The notes beneath the pieces were generated by a model that was not told where the DNA came from, did not search any database, and saw only the letters and a program-made list of their open reading frames with translations. The position numbers and the translations under genes were made by a program. Shown here piece after piece: positions 34,375-45,745 of a stretch of 64,000 nt of DNA. Source of the stretch: Myxococcus stipitatus. GTDB lineage: Bacteria > Myxococcota > Myxococcia > Myxococcales > Myxococcaceae. Positions within the stretch are counted from its first letter, which is position 1. Every line of letters begins with the position of its first letter. The stretch lies in assembly GCF_038561935.1 (NCBI RefSeq), contig NZ_CP102770.1, positions 3,720,001 to 3,784,000 of the forward strand, in the 5' to 3' direction.

Positions 34375-34758
34375 ATGGATACCACGACGACGACCCCCGA
34401 CACCTCGCAGGCCCCCCAGGGCGCCCCGCAGGTGGCAGTCCGCTTGACCGAGGCCGCCGTGCGGCAGGTGAAGGAGGTCATCAAGGCCCAGGGCTTCGAG
34501 GGCTACTTCTTCTCCATCCGCGTCGTCCCCGCCGGCTGCAGCGGCCTGGGCTACGACCTGAACCTGGTCAAGGAGTCGAAGGCCGGCGACGTCGTCTGGG
34601 AGCAGGATGGCGTGAAGCTCGCCACCGACGGCATGAGCAGCCAGTACCTGGGCGGCACGGAGATCGACTACGTCTCCGCGATCACCGGCTCGGGCTTCAA
34701 GTTCAACAACCCGAACGCCAAGTCGTCGTGCGGCTGCGGCACGTCGTTCACGACCTGA
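34375..34758 (+). CDS. A-type iron-sulfur carrier protein (IscA/ErpA/HesB family)
   Basis: The 127-residue protein begins with a Thr/Pro/Gln-rich leader of about 20 residues, then the A-type carrier domain: VRLTEAAVRQVKEVI, VPAGCSGLGYDL and the C-terminal SSCGCGTSF. The three conserved Cys residues (in AGC and CGC) bind an Fe-S cluster for delivery to apoproteins. I chose the ATG at 34375 (MDTTTTTPD), which has GAGGAGA ten bases upstream; upstream residues in the frame do not look coding. It is likely monocistronic and convergent with a thioesterase gene. Confidence 0.92.
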   Translation: MDTTTTTPDTSQAPQGAPQVAVRLTEAAVRQVKEVIKAQGFEGYFFSIRVVPAGCSGLGYDLNLVKESKAGDVVWEQDGVKLATDGMSSQYLGGTEIDYVSAITGSGFKFNNPNAKSSCGCGTSFTT

Positions 34759-34795
34759 GCCCGCGTCGTACTTCCGGGCTTGTTTGAATGAGGGA

Positions 34796-34818
34796 CGAGG
34801 GTGGGGTTTCCACCCTCG
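34796..34818. terminator. Stem-loop between convergent genes
   Basis: CGAGGGTGG (34796-34804) pairs with CCACCCTCG (34810-34818) around a GGTTT loop, a perfect 9-bp stem. It sits midway between the Fe-S carrier stop (34758) and the thioesterase stop (34843), so it could end both transcripts. Neither side has a clear U-tract. Confidence 0.5.
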
Positions 34819-34842
34819 CTCTCCATCGCCGAGCGGGCCTGC

Positions 34843-35361
34843 TCAGGCTCCGGCGATGGGGTTCATCACCTTCAGCCAGGATTGATTGGCCTTCTGCCGC
34901 GCCAGGCGCTGCACGCGCCGCTCCTGCGCTTCCTGGAAGGCCTCCCGCTCCGTGTCCGTCTCCGTCAGCAGCGGCGGCACCTGGACGCGCTGGCCGTCCT
35001 TGTCGATGGCCACGAAGGTGAGCAGCGCGCTGGTGGTGAGCGTGCGCTCGCCGGTGAGGGGATTCTCCGCGTGCACCGTCACGCCCACTTCCATGGAGGT
35101 GCGGAAGGCGGCCAGCACGCGCGAGTGCAGCAGCGCCACCATGCCGACCTTGATGGGGGCGTGGAAGTGCAGGTCATCCATGGACGCGGTCACGACGACC
35201 TGCCGGCAGTGACGCTGGGCGGCCACCGCCCCGCAGATGTCGATCCACTGCATCACCTTCCCGCCGAACGCGGCGTTCAGGTTGTTGGCATCCGGAGGGA
35301 GGATGAGCTGAGTCATCACCACCTCCGTGTCCTTGGCTCGCTTGGGCGTCATGTCCTGCAT
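34843..35361 (-). CDS. Acyl-CoA thioesterase, YciA/hotdog family
   Basis: The 172-residue protein has the hotdog-fold pattern of YciA-type acyl-CoA thioesterases: PPDANNLNAAFGGKVMQWIDICGAVAA with the expected Asn-Phe-Gly and catalytic Asp region, then VTASMDDLHFHAPIKVGM and TGERTLTTSALLTFVAID. Such enzymes hydrolyse a range of acyl-CoAs to free acid and CoA in the cytoplasm. The C-terminal 40 residues are charged and helical. GGAAGG six bases before the ATG at 35359-35361 supports this start. The next gene upstream on the strand (deoxynucleoside kinase) ends 52 bp away. Confidence 0.88.
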   Translation of the reverse strand: MQDMTPKRAKDTEVVMTQLILPPDANNLNAAFGGKVMQWIDICGAVAAQRHCRQVVVTASMDDLHFHAPIKVGMVALLHSRVLAAFRTSMEVGVTVHAENPLTGERTLTTSALLTFVAIDKDGQRVQVPPLLTETDTEREAFQEAQERRVQRLARQKANQSWLKVMNPIAGA

Positions 35362-35412
35362 CTCACACCTTCCATCCTGGGACTGAGGGCCGCGTGCGTG
35401 GGCCCCAGCGCC

Positions 35413-36168
35413 TCATGCCAGGAAGGTGGAGACGCGGTCCAGGAACTCCTCGCGTCCGCGGCCTCGGCGGATGTCCTGCTTGGAGACGTCCATCACCAGA
35501 CACTCCACGCCGTACTTCTCCTGGAGCACCTGGGGGAAGGAGGCGTAGTAGCCGTTGAGCCCTCGGAGGAACTGCGGCCGGATGCCCCGCTCCTCCTCAC
35601 GGCCGCGCGAGCGGATGCGGTCCAGCAGCACGTCCACGCTCCCCACCTCGAAGCAGATGACCTTGTCCGGGCGGATGATGTGGCGCGACAGGCGCTGGAA
35701 GTACTCGTAATACAAGTCCAGCTCCGCGTTGGTCAGGTGCCCCAGGCCGTGGAGGTACTTGGCGAAGATCTCCGGGTCCTCGTACAGCGTGCGGTCCTGC
35801 ACGCAGCTTCGGCGGTACGAGTGGATGAGCTCGTGGTGCTCCACGCGACGGATGAGGAACTCGAGCTGGAGCGTGAAGGACCAGCGCGACATGTCCGCGT
35901 AGTAGTCACGCAGGAAGCGGTTGTCGATGACGGGCTCGTCGAACAGCTCGTAGCCGAAGGACTGGCTGAGCATCTTCGCGGCCGTCGTCTTGCCCGCGCC
36001 GATGTTGCCCGCGAGCGCCACGAAGCGCCGGCCCTTGGGAGGCTTCACCTTCGTCTTCACCACGTTGCGGGCGCGCGGCGCGGCGGCCTCGGGGCTGGCG
36101 GCGGCGGCTTTGGAGGACTTGGGGGCGGCTGCCGAGGGGGAGGGCGGGCGCGGGGTGGAACGAGGCAT
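35413..36168 (-). CDS. Deoxynucleoside kinase family protein
   Basis: The 251-residue protein starts with a low-complexity Pro/Ser/Ala/Lys leader of about 48 residues, then the dNK core: ALAGNIGAGKTTAAKML (P-loop), ELFDEPVIDN, a substrate-binding FTLQLEFLIRR, the QDRTLYEDPEIFA segment carrying the ERS/DRS-like motif, and a LID-like RSRGREEERGI. The family phosphorylates deoxynucleosides in salvage. The specific base is not evident. The basic disordered leader is unusual and could be a mis-called start, but no better internal ATG lies before the P-loop. It is 11 bp after the glycerophosphodiesterase gene's stop, so co-transcription is likely. Confidence 0.82.
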   Translation of the reverse strand: MPRSTPRPPSPSAAAPKSSKAAAASPEAAAPRARNVVKTKVKPPKGRRFVALAGNIGAGKTTAAKMLSQSFGYELFDEPVIDNRFLRDYYADMSRWSFTLQLEFLIRRVEHHELIHSYRRSCVQDRTLYEDPEIFAKYLHGLGHLTNAELDLYYEYFQRLSRHIIRPDKVICFEVGSVDVLLDRIRSRGREEERGIRPQFLRGLNGYYASFPQVLQEKYGVECLVMDVSKQDIRRGRGREEFLDRVSTFLA

Positions 36169-36179
36169 GGAACCGGGGC

Positions 36180-36998
36180 TTAACCCGGCTTGGTGGTGGC
36201 GTCCATTCGTTGCCTCAGCAGGTCCGGCCTGTCCGTCATGATGCCGCCGACGCCTTCCTCGAGTAGCTGCCGCATCTCGCCTGGGTCATCCACCGTCCAG
36301 ACGTTGACCCACTTCCCGCGCGCGGCGCACGCGCGCAGGAATGGCACATCCACCAGCCTCAGCTCGCCGAAGTACAGCGGCATGTCGAGCACCGTGAAGC
36401 GCGGGTCCTCGGGCGGTGACTCGCCATTGCGCAGCGTGATGACGAAGCTGGCCAGCGCGTCGCGCGGATAGAAATGACAGGCGCGGGGCAGCCTCGCGAC
36501 GAGCCGCTCACCGACTGCGTCCAGCTCACTGCCGATGCAGACACGCTCCACCGCGCCCTCGGTCTCCAGCAGGCGAGCGAAGAGGTCCTCGTGACCCGGC
36601 ACGTCTGGCTTGAGTTCGACGTTGAGTCGCAGCGAGGGGAAGGCTCGCAACACCTCGCGCAGCGTGGGGATGCGGATGCCTTGGCCCCGGAACGGAAAGG
36701 TGCGGCCCTCATCCGGTGTAAAACCATACCCGGCGTCCAGCTTCTGAAGCTCCGCGAGCGTGTATCGCGCCAGTGGCCCCGTTCCATTCGTGCAGCGCTC
36801 GAGGGTGTCATCGTGAGCCACGACGACTTCGCCGTCCTGCGTCACGTGGACATCCAGCTCCAACATGTCTGTCTGGAAGACTTCCACCGCCCGGCGGAAG
36901 GCTTCCATCGTGTTTTCAGGCGCCAGCGCCGCCCCTCCACGATGCGAGATATGCAGTGTGGGACGCAGCCCCTGTAGAAACGCCGGCTGGATACTCAT
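36180..36998 (-). CDS. Glycerophosphodiester phosphodiesterase
   Basis: The 272-residue protein has the GDPD TIM-barrel motifs: ISHRGGAALAPENTMEAF (catalytic His), LELDVHVTQDGEVVVAHD (metal-binding Glu/Asp and second His), NVELKPD and the closing NVWTVDD and GIMTDRPD. It hydrolyses glycerophosphodiesters to glycerol-3-phosphate and an alcohol. No signal peptide is seen with the ATG at 36996-36998 (MSIQPAF, GAGGAA just upstream). A start at 37061 would add 21 residues without a signal character. It is divergent from the lipoprotein gene at 37148 by 149 bp. Confidence 0.9.
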   Translation of the reverse strand: MSIQPAFLQGLRPTLHISHRGGAALAPENTMEAFRRAVEVFQTDMLELDVHVTQDGEVVVAHDDTLERCTNGTGPLARYTLAELQKLDAGYGFTPDEGRTFPFRGQGIRIPTLREVLRAFPSLRLNVELKPDVPGHEDLFARLLETEGAVERVCIGSELDAVGERLVARLPRACHFYPRDALASFVITLRNGESPPEDPRFTVLDMPLYFGELRLVDVPFLRACAARGKWVNVWTVDDPGEMRQLLEEGVGGIMTDRPDLLRQRMDATTKPG

Positions 36999-37147
36999 GG
37001 GTTCCTCGAATTCACAGACATGTAACCCGTGGGGGAGTGGGTTCCTTGCCGGGCACGTCAAGCCACCGGTATAAGGCCAGCATCCTCGGACCGACCGGCG
37101 TCGACATCAACCCCCCAGGCGCCGCGACAAGAATGGAGATACGAGAG

Positions 37148-38230
37148 ATGCAACTGCGCAAGACGCTTGGCGCGGCGGCGCTGGTCGCCTCGGCTGTGAT
37201 GGCCTCCGTGGCGGGCTGCTCTGGTCGTGACGATGGCGACAACGAGCCGACCCCTGATGCGGGATGTTCGGGTGCGTGTGGCCAGGACGCTGGCACCGAC
37301 GCGGGCACCGACGCGGGTGGTCAAGTATGTCCCCCGGCTGTGGATGGGATGGGTCCCATCGGTTACATCAAGGCCAAGGGGAAACGGGGCGACATCATCG
37401 ACCTGGACAACGTGGTCGTGACGGCGGTGAAGGACACCGACGAGGGCGCCCAGGGGGACTTCATCGCCCGCTTCTGGGTGGTCGACCCGTGCTTCCCCAA
37501 GGAAGGCATCTACGTCGACAAGTTCTACAAGGACAAGGAGTCGCCAACCGCGAAGGACTTCAAGCCCGCGGTGGGTGACGTCGTTCGCATCAAGGGCTGG
37601 TTCCGCAAGTTCAACGCCAACGGCCGCGACGGTGCGCCTGAGCAGCGTGAGGCCTACCGCCCCGTGCTCAAGAGCACCTATCTGCTCAACGTGGACGGCG
37701 TCACCATCGGCGACATGATCGTCGCGAGGAAGGACGTGGAGCGCCGGATCCTCCCCGACAACGAGGTCGCCGCGGGCTTCGGCAACGCGGACTCGGGCAA
37801 GGAGAAGCCCAATGCGGACTACGCCGGTCTGCGCGTCCACATCCCGGGCCCGCTGACGGTCACCAACGTGCGCCCGCCCTCGATGAAGTCGCAGCCGGAC
37901 AACCCGGCGAACAACACCTACCTGGGCATCGAGGTCACGGGTGGCATCCTGGTCTCGACCTCCAAGACGTACCGGTCGGCCAACTGCAAGATCATGGAGA
38001 CGGTGGACGACGGCGGCACGGTGACCTTCCCGAAGGGCATCCGCGGCGTCTGGGAGACCTTCACGAACGTGCCGTGCACCGACGCGGGCACCACCACGCA
38101 GCTCCCCGATGGTGGCACCAGCACGCGCTGCAACGTCTACGGCAATGGCGTCGTCCCCGGCACGACCAACGACTACACGTACGTGCTGAACCCGATGGAC
38201 TGCGACACGGACCTGGCTCCCGCGCCGTGA
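37148..38230 (+). CDS. Large hypothetical lipoprotein
   Basis: The ATG at 37148 has GGAG eight bases upstream and starts a clear lipoprotein signal with lipobox SVAGC (residues about 20-24). A Asp/Gly/Thr linker with DAGTDAG repeats and several Cys residues follows. The mature domain (about 60-360) has motifs such as YIKAKGKRGDIIDLDNVVV, RIKGWFRKFN and ITYLGIEVTGG-like stretches, resembling OB-fold or NRPS-unrelated myxobacterial surface proteins, but no family is assigned. It has its own terminator hairpin downstream, so it is probably a single-gene unit. Confidence 0.7.
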   Translation: MQLRKTLGAAALVASAVMASVAGCSGRDDGDNEPTPDAGCSGACGQDAGTDAGTDAGGQVCPPAVDGMGPIGYIKAKGKRGDIIDLDNVVVTAVKDTDEGAQGDFIARFWVVDPCFPKEGIYVDKFYKDKESPTAKDFKPAVGDVVRIKGWFRKFNANGRDGAPEQREAYRPVLKSTYLLNVDGVTIGDMIVARKDVERRILPDNEVAAGFGNADSGKEKPNADYAGLRVHIPGPLTVTNVRPPSMKSQPDNPANNTYLGIEVTGGILVSTSKTYRSANCKIMETVDDGGTVTFPKGIRGVWETFTNVPCTDAGTTTQLPDGGTSTRCNVYGNGVVPGTTNDYTYVLNPMDCDTDLAPAP

Positions 38231-38267
38231 TTCCAGGGGGCATCCCATGAGGGTGTCCCGCTGAGTC

Positions 38268-38309
38268 GCCGCCCCTCGCCCGGACAGGGAGGGGCGGCTT
38301 CGTGTTTTT
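38268..38309 (+). terminator. Rho-independent terminator
   Basis: GCCGCCCCTC (38268-38277) pairs with GAGGGGCGGC (38289-38298) around an 11-base loop, followed by TTCGTGTTTTT. It is 38 bp after the lipoprotein stop and is the best intrinsic terminator in the window. Confidence 0.85.
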
Positions 38310-38440
38310 GGGGGGCTCCGCCTCCGGAGGGGTGTCCGCTACCCGTCGATGTGGGCCCCCCGCTCCCCCAACCCTCTGATTGTGGGTAAGCTCCGGAAAA
38401 GTCCAACCTCTCCCACCCTGTCAGACGTCGTGTTTGCTCC

Positions 38441-41290
<2,850 letters not shown>

Positions 41291-41446
41291 TCAGGACGGG
41301 CACTTGCCCATATGGGCGCGGCTCCCCCCGGGGAGGACAAGTGGGACCGGGTGCGCTTGAGTGCCCTTAAGTCGTTGGATTTCCTAGGTATTCCGCTCGG
41401 GGCGCGCATTGCGCATGTCAGAGGGGGCCGTAGAATCCGGCGCTCC

Positions 41447-42253
41447 ATGGCGCGCCTCAAGAAGCAGAAAAACATCGTGACGAAGAGGAGTTACACGGCC
41501 GGACGGGTAGTGCGGCAGCAACCTGTCGCACCGGAACCGAACCGGCTGTTGAAGGTCTGGAGACGCGTGCTCGAACGCCGGCTCCGCACGCGCTTGCGCG
41601 CGAAGGTGGCGGTGGAGGTTCACGACAACACGCACACGATGCTGACCTTTCAACGTCAGCGGGCGTTGTGGCGGTTGCGGCTCCACCACATGTTCCTGGC
41701 CGCACCGGATGACGTGGTGCAGGCACTCGCCAGCTTCGTGCGCAAGGGGGACCCGGAGGCGAGCACGCTGTTGGACCGCTACATCGAGCGCAACCGCATG
41801 TACATCCGGCGGCTGTCCCCCGCCCAGATGCGCAAGCGCATCCGGCTGGAGCCGGCGGGTCAGCACCATGACCTCGAGCGCATCTTCGACCGGCTCAACG
41901 AGCGGTACTTCAGCCGGCGCATCGACGCGGCCATCACCTATGGCCCGGCGCCTCGGGTGAAGGGGCCTCGCAAGAGCATCAAGATGGGCTCCTACTCGGC
42001 GGACTCGAAGGTCATCCGCATCCACCCCGCGTTGGACCAGCCGGTGGTGCCCCGGTACTTCGTGGAGTGGATTGTCTTCCACGAGATGCTTCACCACATC
42101 TACCGGACCCGGAAGGGTGACGACGGGCGGCGGTGCATCCATCCGCCCGAGCTCATGGAGCACGAGAAGCGCTTCCATGACTACACGCGTGCGCAGGCGT
42201 GGGAGCAGGAGAACCTGGACCTGCTGCTGCGCGCACGCGTCTCGCCGGAGTGA
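41447..42253 (+). CDS. SprT-like zinc metallopeptidase domain protein
   Basis: The 268-residue protein has a very basic N-terminus (KKQKNIVTKRS). Its second half has a SprT-like fold: DLERIFDRLNERYFSRRID, IKMGSYSADSKVIRIHPALD, the zinc motif HEMLHHIY, and a later His-rich PPELMEHEKRFHDY. SprT-like domains occur in DNA-protein crosslink proteases and in uncharacterised bacterial proteins. The basic N-terminal arm could bind nucleic acid, which is inference. I took the ATG at 41447 (MARLKKQKN); an upstream in-frame start at 41312 adds residues lacking coding character. Confidence 0.75.
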   Translation: MARLKKQKNIVTKRSYTAGRVVRQQPVAPEPNRLLKVWRRVLERRLRTRLRAKVAVEVHDNTHTMLTFQRQRALWRLRLHHMFLAAPDDVVQALASFVRKGDPEASTLLDRYIERNRMYIRRLSPAQMRKRIRLEPAGQHHDLERIFDRLNERYFSRRIDAAITYGPAPRVKGPRKSIKMGSYSADSKVIRIHPALDQPVVPRYFVEWIVFHEMLHHIYRTRKGDDGRRCIHPPELMEHEKRFHDYTRAQAWEQENLDLLLRARVSPE

Positions 42254-42277
42254 GGCGTTGGTCTCCTCCCCTCCAGC

Positions 42278-43498
42278 TCAGGGGAGGATGAGACCGCCGG
42301 GGCTGCGCCGCTCCTGGGAGGGAGCAGCCTCGGCGGGAGTGGGCTCGGCGGCTCCCGAGGCCCGTTGAGCCTGGGCCTCCGCCCGGGCTCCGGCCGCCGC
42401 CACCAGGCCGAGCACCTTCTCGAAGAGGTGCTCGGCGAAGCGGGAGTAGGGCTGTTGGGCGCCGTGGAAGAGTCGGCGCGCTTCTCCCCGGGCCACTTCG
42501 GCCTCCTTCGGACGGGCGCTGTGCTCGAAGTAGTCCGCCATCCTCCACAGCCGCAGGGCATACCGCCGGCTCATGTCGGGCGTGAAGAAGTCCTGGGTCA
42601 CCGCGCGCACGGCGGTCCTGAGCTGCTCCGACCGCTGGGTCTCGCTGAGCGCCAGGGGGCTGACGACCACCTCATCCATCTTGGCGAGGAGGCGCTTCAC
42701 CACGGCGTCCGGTGGGAGCCAGGTGGCCATCTCGGGGGTGGCGTGCAGCAGGTCCCCCTCCATCACGCGCCGGACGTCTTCCGGCTCGGGAGGGGGGAGG
42801 GTGGTGGGCTCCGCCTGGGGCTGGGCGCCGAAGTGGCGCAGGGCCACATCGAGTCCCTCGGGGAAGGGGGTGTGCGTGCGCAGGTTGAGGCCCGCGGCCT
42901 CGGCGAGCAGCGCCACCGCCTTCTGCAGGGGCAGCTCCACCGTGCCCCCTTGCTCCAGTCCTTCCTTGAGGATGCGGCGCCACGTGCCTCGGCTCTTCTC
43001 ATCGAGTTGGAGCTGGACGACCCCCTGCTCATCCGAGAGGAGGGCCTGCACCACCTCGATGCCGCCGCCACGCACGGCGCGGCCCAGCACCACGGCCCGC
43101 TCACCGCGCCCCGTCAACGTGCTGGCGAGCGCGGGGAGCTCCTCGGGCGCCGCGGCGGGGCGGGCCGCTTCCGGCGGTGGGAGGCGCGAGGGCTCGGCCA
43201 CGGCGACGCCTCGGGAGCGCAGCCGGTAGAGGGCCTTCTTGGCGAGCTTGGCCAGGGGCTTCACGGCGGAGGTGGCGAGGGCTTCCGCGAGCGCGGGCTG
43301 GCCATCCAGGACGGAGCCTTCGAGCAGGGCCGCGGCGAGAGGCTCTGGAAGGGCTTCGACGGACGAGGGCGTCGCGGTGCCAGGCGCGCTCGCGAGGGCC
43401 CGGGCGGCGTCCACGGCGCTGGCGGGCAGGTCGGGCAGGGGGCTTCCAGCGCGCAGCGCGTCCAGCAGGGAGCGAGGGTCCGAGGCGGAGGATTTCAT
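42278..43498 (-). CDS. Hypothetical Ala-rich cytoplasmic protein
   Basis: From the ATG at 43496-43498 the product is 406 residues with high Ala/Leu/Glu/Arg content and no signal peptide or membrane helix. Recognisable segments are a basic helix (KPLAKLAKKALYRLRSRGV), a beta-rich stretch (VQALLSDEQGVVQLQLDEK) and a helical C-terminal half (RSEQLRTAVRAVTQDFFTPDMSRRYALRLWRMADYF). I recognise no known family. Its stop is 24 bp from the SprT-like gene's stop (convergent). The GT-C gene at 43593-45161 lies upstream on the same strand, 94 bp away, so an operon is possible. Confidence 0.65.
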   Translation of the reverse strand: MKSSASDPRSLLDALRAGSPLPDLPASAVDAARALASAPGTATPSSVEALPEPLAAALLEGSVLDGQPALAEALATSAVKPLAKLAKKALYRLRSRGVAVAEPSRLPPPEAARPAAAPEELPALASTLTGRGERAVVLGRAVRGGGIEVVQALLSDEQGVVQLQLDEKSRGTWRRILKEGLEQGGTVELPLQKAVALLAEAAGLNLRTHTPFPEGLDVALRHFGAQPQAEPTTLPPPEPEDVRRVMEGDLLHATPEMATWLPPDAVVKRLLAKMDEVVVSPLALSETQRSEQLRTAVRAVTQDFFTPDMSRRYALRLWRMADYFEHSARPKEAEVARGEARRLFHGAQQPYSRFAEHLFEKVLGLVAAAGARAEAQAQRASGAAEPTPAEAAPSQERRSPGGLILP

Positions 43499-43592
43499 GG
43501 GGGCCTTGTACCGCGTGCCGCGCGACGCGGGGCATGGCCCGTGCGGCTTCCCCGACGACTGGCCCACACTCGCGGGCTCCGGTGGCCGTGTC

Positions 43593-45161
43593 TCAGCGCC
43601 TGCGCACGAGCCAGCTCCGCCCCGACTGGCCCACCACCACCAGCTCCGACTGGAGTCGCGCGCCGAACACCTGGGACGGGTGGGCGCCGCGCACGATGAA
43701 GTGGTCGTACCAGGCACCCTGCGTGTCCAGGTCGACGTCCTGGGGGCGCCACTCGGATGGGAATGTGGGGGGCATCTCACCCCGGTACTTCAGGGGCGAG
43801 TGCGGCGTGGAGGCGAACGTGAAGTTGGGAACACCCCCGCGCTCGCGGGCCAGCACCGCCGCCGAGTGGATGAACACGGGGAAGCGCACCACGCGCGAGC
43901 CCCCGTCGTAGATGAGGCCCATGACCCGGGGCTTCGGCGCCGTGGCCGAGACGAGTCCCTCCCACTCCGTCGCTTCGCGAGAGAAGGCGCGGAAGCCTCG
44001 GCCCAGGGTGAAGGCCAGCACCAGCGCGCAGGCCATGGCGGCCCAGCGCAGGGGCGTGCGCCACTCGGACACCGTGGCGGGCGCGGTGGCCACGAGCAGC
44101 GCGGCGGCAAGGTGCGCATAGCGCGTGTTGAGGTAGTAGACGTACCCGCGGATGTCGAAGGGCAGCAGGAAGAAGAGCGCGAGCGCCACCAGTCCCAATC
44201 CCAGGAGCCGTGAGCGCATCACCGCTCCGCCCGCGCCGGACGTCGAGGCCGGACGCAGGAGCCCCGCGACCCAGCCCGCCACCGCCACCGCCACGACGGC
44301 GTACAGCGCCCACCGGTCCGAGCCGTCGCGCAGCGTGTTGGCGAGCACGTCGAAGAACTCCGCGCGGTTCTGCTCGAAGCTCTTCCACGCCAGGTTCTGC
44401 GGAGAGAACGTAGGCCCCCAGGCCTTCCACGGCGCGCCGGGCTGGATGTCGGGCGGCTCGCCGAAGCGCAGCACCACCCAGCCCAGGAACAGCGCCACGC
44501 CGGGCACCACGCCCAGCAGCGCCGGCACGCGGGGCCGCAGCCGCTGCGCGACGCCGTGCGCCGTGGCGTCCTCGGGAACGCGCGTGGTGAGCAGGAGCCA
44601 GGGCAGTCCCAGGGCCAGGAACCCGAACGCCTGGACGTGGAACAGCAGCACCGTGACGAGGCAGAGGGCCAGGCCCACCACCCACTTCCGTCGGCGGGGG
44701 GCGTCTTCGAGGGTCCGCACGAAGAAGCCGCAGCACAGCAGCGTGAGCGGCAGCGCGGCGCAGTAGTTGATGAACCCCCAGCCGAAGCTGTCGCCATAGG
44801 CGAAGGGCAGGGCGAGCAGCGAGGGCCACGTGGGCCGGCCCAGCGAGCGCAGCAGGAAGCCCAGGCTCAACGGCAGCCCCACCACGTACGCGGTGAGGAA
44901 CACGCGGTTGGCCACCTCCAGGGGCAGCAGCCAGTTGAGCCCGCTGACCAGGTAGTAGTAGCCCAGGTACGGCGTCAGCGCGTGCCGGGCCTCGAACAGC
45001 TGGGGGTACAGCGTCGTCGGGTCGTCCAGCCGGTGCAGGACGGAGATGAGGTACAGGTGCTGCGGCAGGTCCACCATCGGCAGGTGGCGCGACACCCACA
45101 AGGGCAGCGCGCCCAGCAGCAGGGCGGCGATGTGAATAAAGCGGGGGCTGGGAGTCGTCAC
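43593..45161 (-). CDS. Multi-pass membrane protein, GT-C glycosyltransferase-like
   Basis: With a GTG start at 45159-45161 the product has 522 residues and about ten hydrophobic helices, such as FIHIAALLLGALPLWV, VFLTAYVVGLPLSLGFLL, WVVGLALCLVTVLLFHVQ, WALYAVVAVAVAGWVAGLL and LLGLGLVALALFFLLPF. The first outside loop carries MVDLPQHL, i.e. an acidic residue placed as in GT-C enzymes, and a soluble C-terminal portion follows. GT-C proteins transfer sugars from lipid carriers. No ribosome site supports the GTG; a TTG at 45206 is an alternative. Specific function is not assignable. It is divergent from the Cys-rich gene at 45341. Confidence 0.65.
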   Translation of the reverse strand: MTTPSPRFIHIAALLLGALPLWVSRHLPMVDLPQHLYLISVLHRLDDPTTLYPQLFEARHALTPYLGYYYLVSGLNWLLPLEVANRVFLTAYVVGLPLSLGFLLRSLGRPTWPSLLALPFAYGDSFGWGFINYCAALPLTLLCCGFFVRTLEDAPRRRKWVVGLALCLVTVLLFHVQAFGFLALGLPWLLLTTRVPEDATAHGVAQRLRPRVPALLGVVPGVALFLGWVVLRFGEPPDIQPGAPWKAWGPTFSPQNLAWKSFEQNRAEFFDVLANTLRDGSDRWALYAVVAVAVAGWVAGLLRPASTSGAGGAVMRSRLLGLGLVALALFFLLPFDIRGYVYYLNTRYAHLAAALLVATAPATVSEWRTPLRWAAMACALVLAFTLGRGFRAFSREATEWEGLVSATAPKPRVMGLIYDGGSRVVRFPVFIHSAAVLARERGGVPNFTFASTPHSPLKYRGEMPPTFPSEWRPQDVDLDTQGAWYDHFIVRGAHPSQVFGARLQSELVVVGQSGRSWLVRRR

Positions 45162-45263
45162 GAGCGGGGCGGGACTGTATGCGCCGACTCCCTGCCCGGC
45201 GAGCAACCGACGTCGGGCACGGGGCTCGAATCATCGGGGTAGACAAAGGTATGGCCGGTGACC

Positions 45264-45292
45264 TTGGCAGGCGATGGGGCCTGCGCTATAGG
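45264..45292 (+). promoter_or_regulatory. Sigma-70-type promoter for the Cys-rich exported protein
   Basis: TTGGCA (45264-45269) and TATAGG (45287-45292) are separated by exactly 17 bp, matching 5/6 and 4/6 consensus bases. The -10 box lies 48 bp before the ATG at 45341. Confidence 0.55.
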
Positions 45293-45340
45293 CGCCGGTG
45301 GACAGAGAGCCCGGCCGAGAGGCTCTCGAGGAGAGCGCAC

Positions 45341-45745
45341 ATGACACGCAACGCGACGATGGTGGTTGCGGGGCTGCTGGCCAGCGGTCTGCTGCTGCTC
45401 GCGCCCCGCGCGGCGAGCGCCTGCGAGGCCCACGCCCGCGCCGCTCAGGCCCAGAAGGAGAAGTCCGCGGAGACGCCGTCGCCCGAGGCGGCTGCTCCCC
45501 CCGCTCAGACGGAGGCCCGTCCCGCCGCCAGCGAGCAGGCGCGTCCCCTGGAGGCCATCGACTCGCTCCTGACCGCCAGGTGCCAGTGCGGCAGCAAGGC
45601 GGACTGCACCTGCAAGAAGGGCTCGTGCGAGTGCTCCAACTGCAAGCCCAAGCGGCAGATGATGGACGCGCTGCGCGGACGTCCCGCGAAGCTGAAGCTG
45701 GATGAGGCGCGCCGCACCGACGCCTCGGCCGGCATCTTCATCTGA
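45341..45745 (+). CDS. Exported Cys-rich, metallothionein-like small protein
   Basis: The 134-residue product has a signal peptide (TMVVAGLLASGLLLLAPRAASA, cleavage near residue 27), then an Ala/Glu/Pro/Gln linker of about 50 residues. A compact cysteine cluster follows at 81-101: CQC, CTC, CECSNC, giving seven Cys in 21 residues with three CxC pairs. That spacing is typical of metallothionein-type metal binding, so the protein may bind Cu, Zn or Cd outside the cytoplasm. Disulfide-stabilised structure is the alternative. GAGGAG about seven bases before the ATG supports the start. Its last 8 bp overlap, tail to tail, with the methyltransferase gene on the other strand. Confidence 0.7.
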   Translation: MTRNATMVVAGLLASGLLLLAPRAASACEAHARAAQAQKEKSAETPSPEAAAPPAQTEARPAASEQARPLEAIDSLLTARCQCGSKADCTCKKGSCECSNCKPKRQMMDALRGRPAKLKLDEARRTDASAGIFI

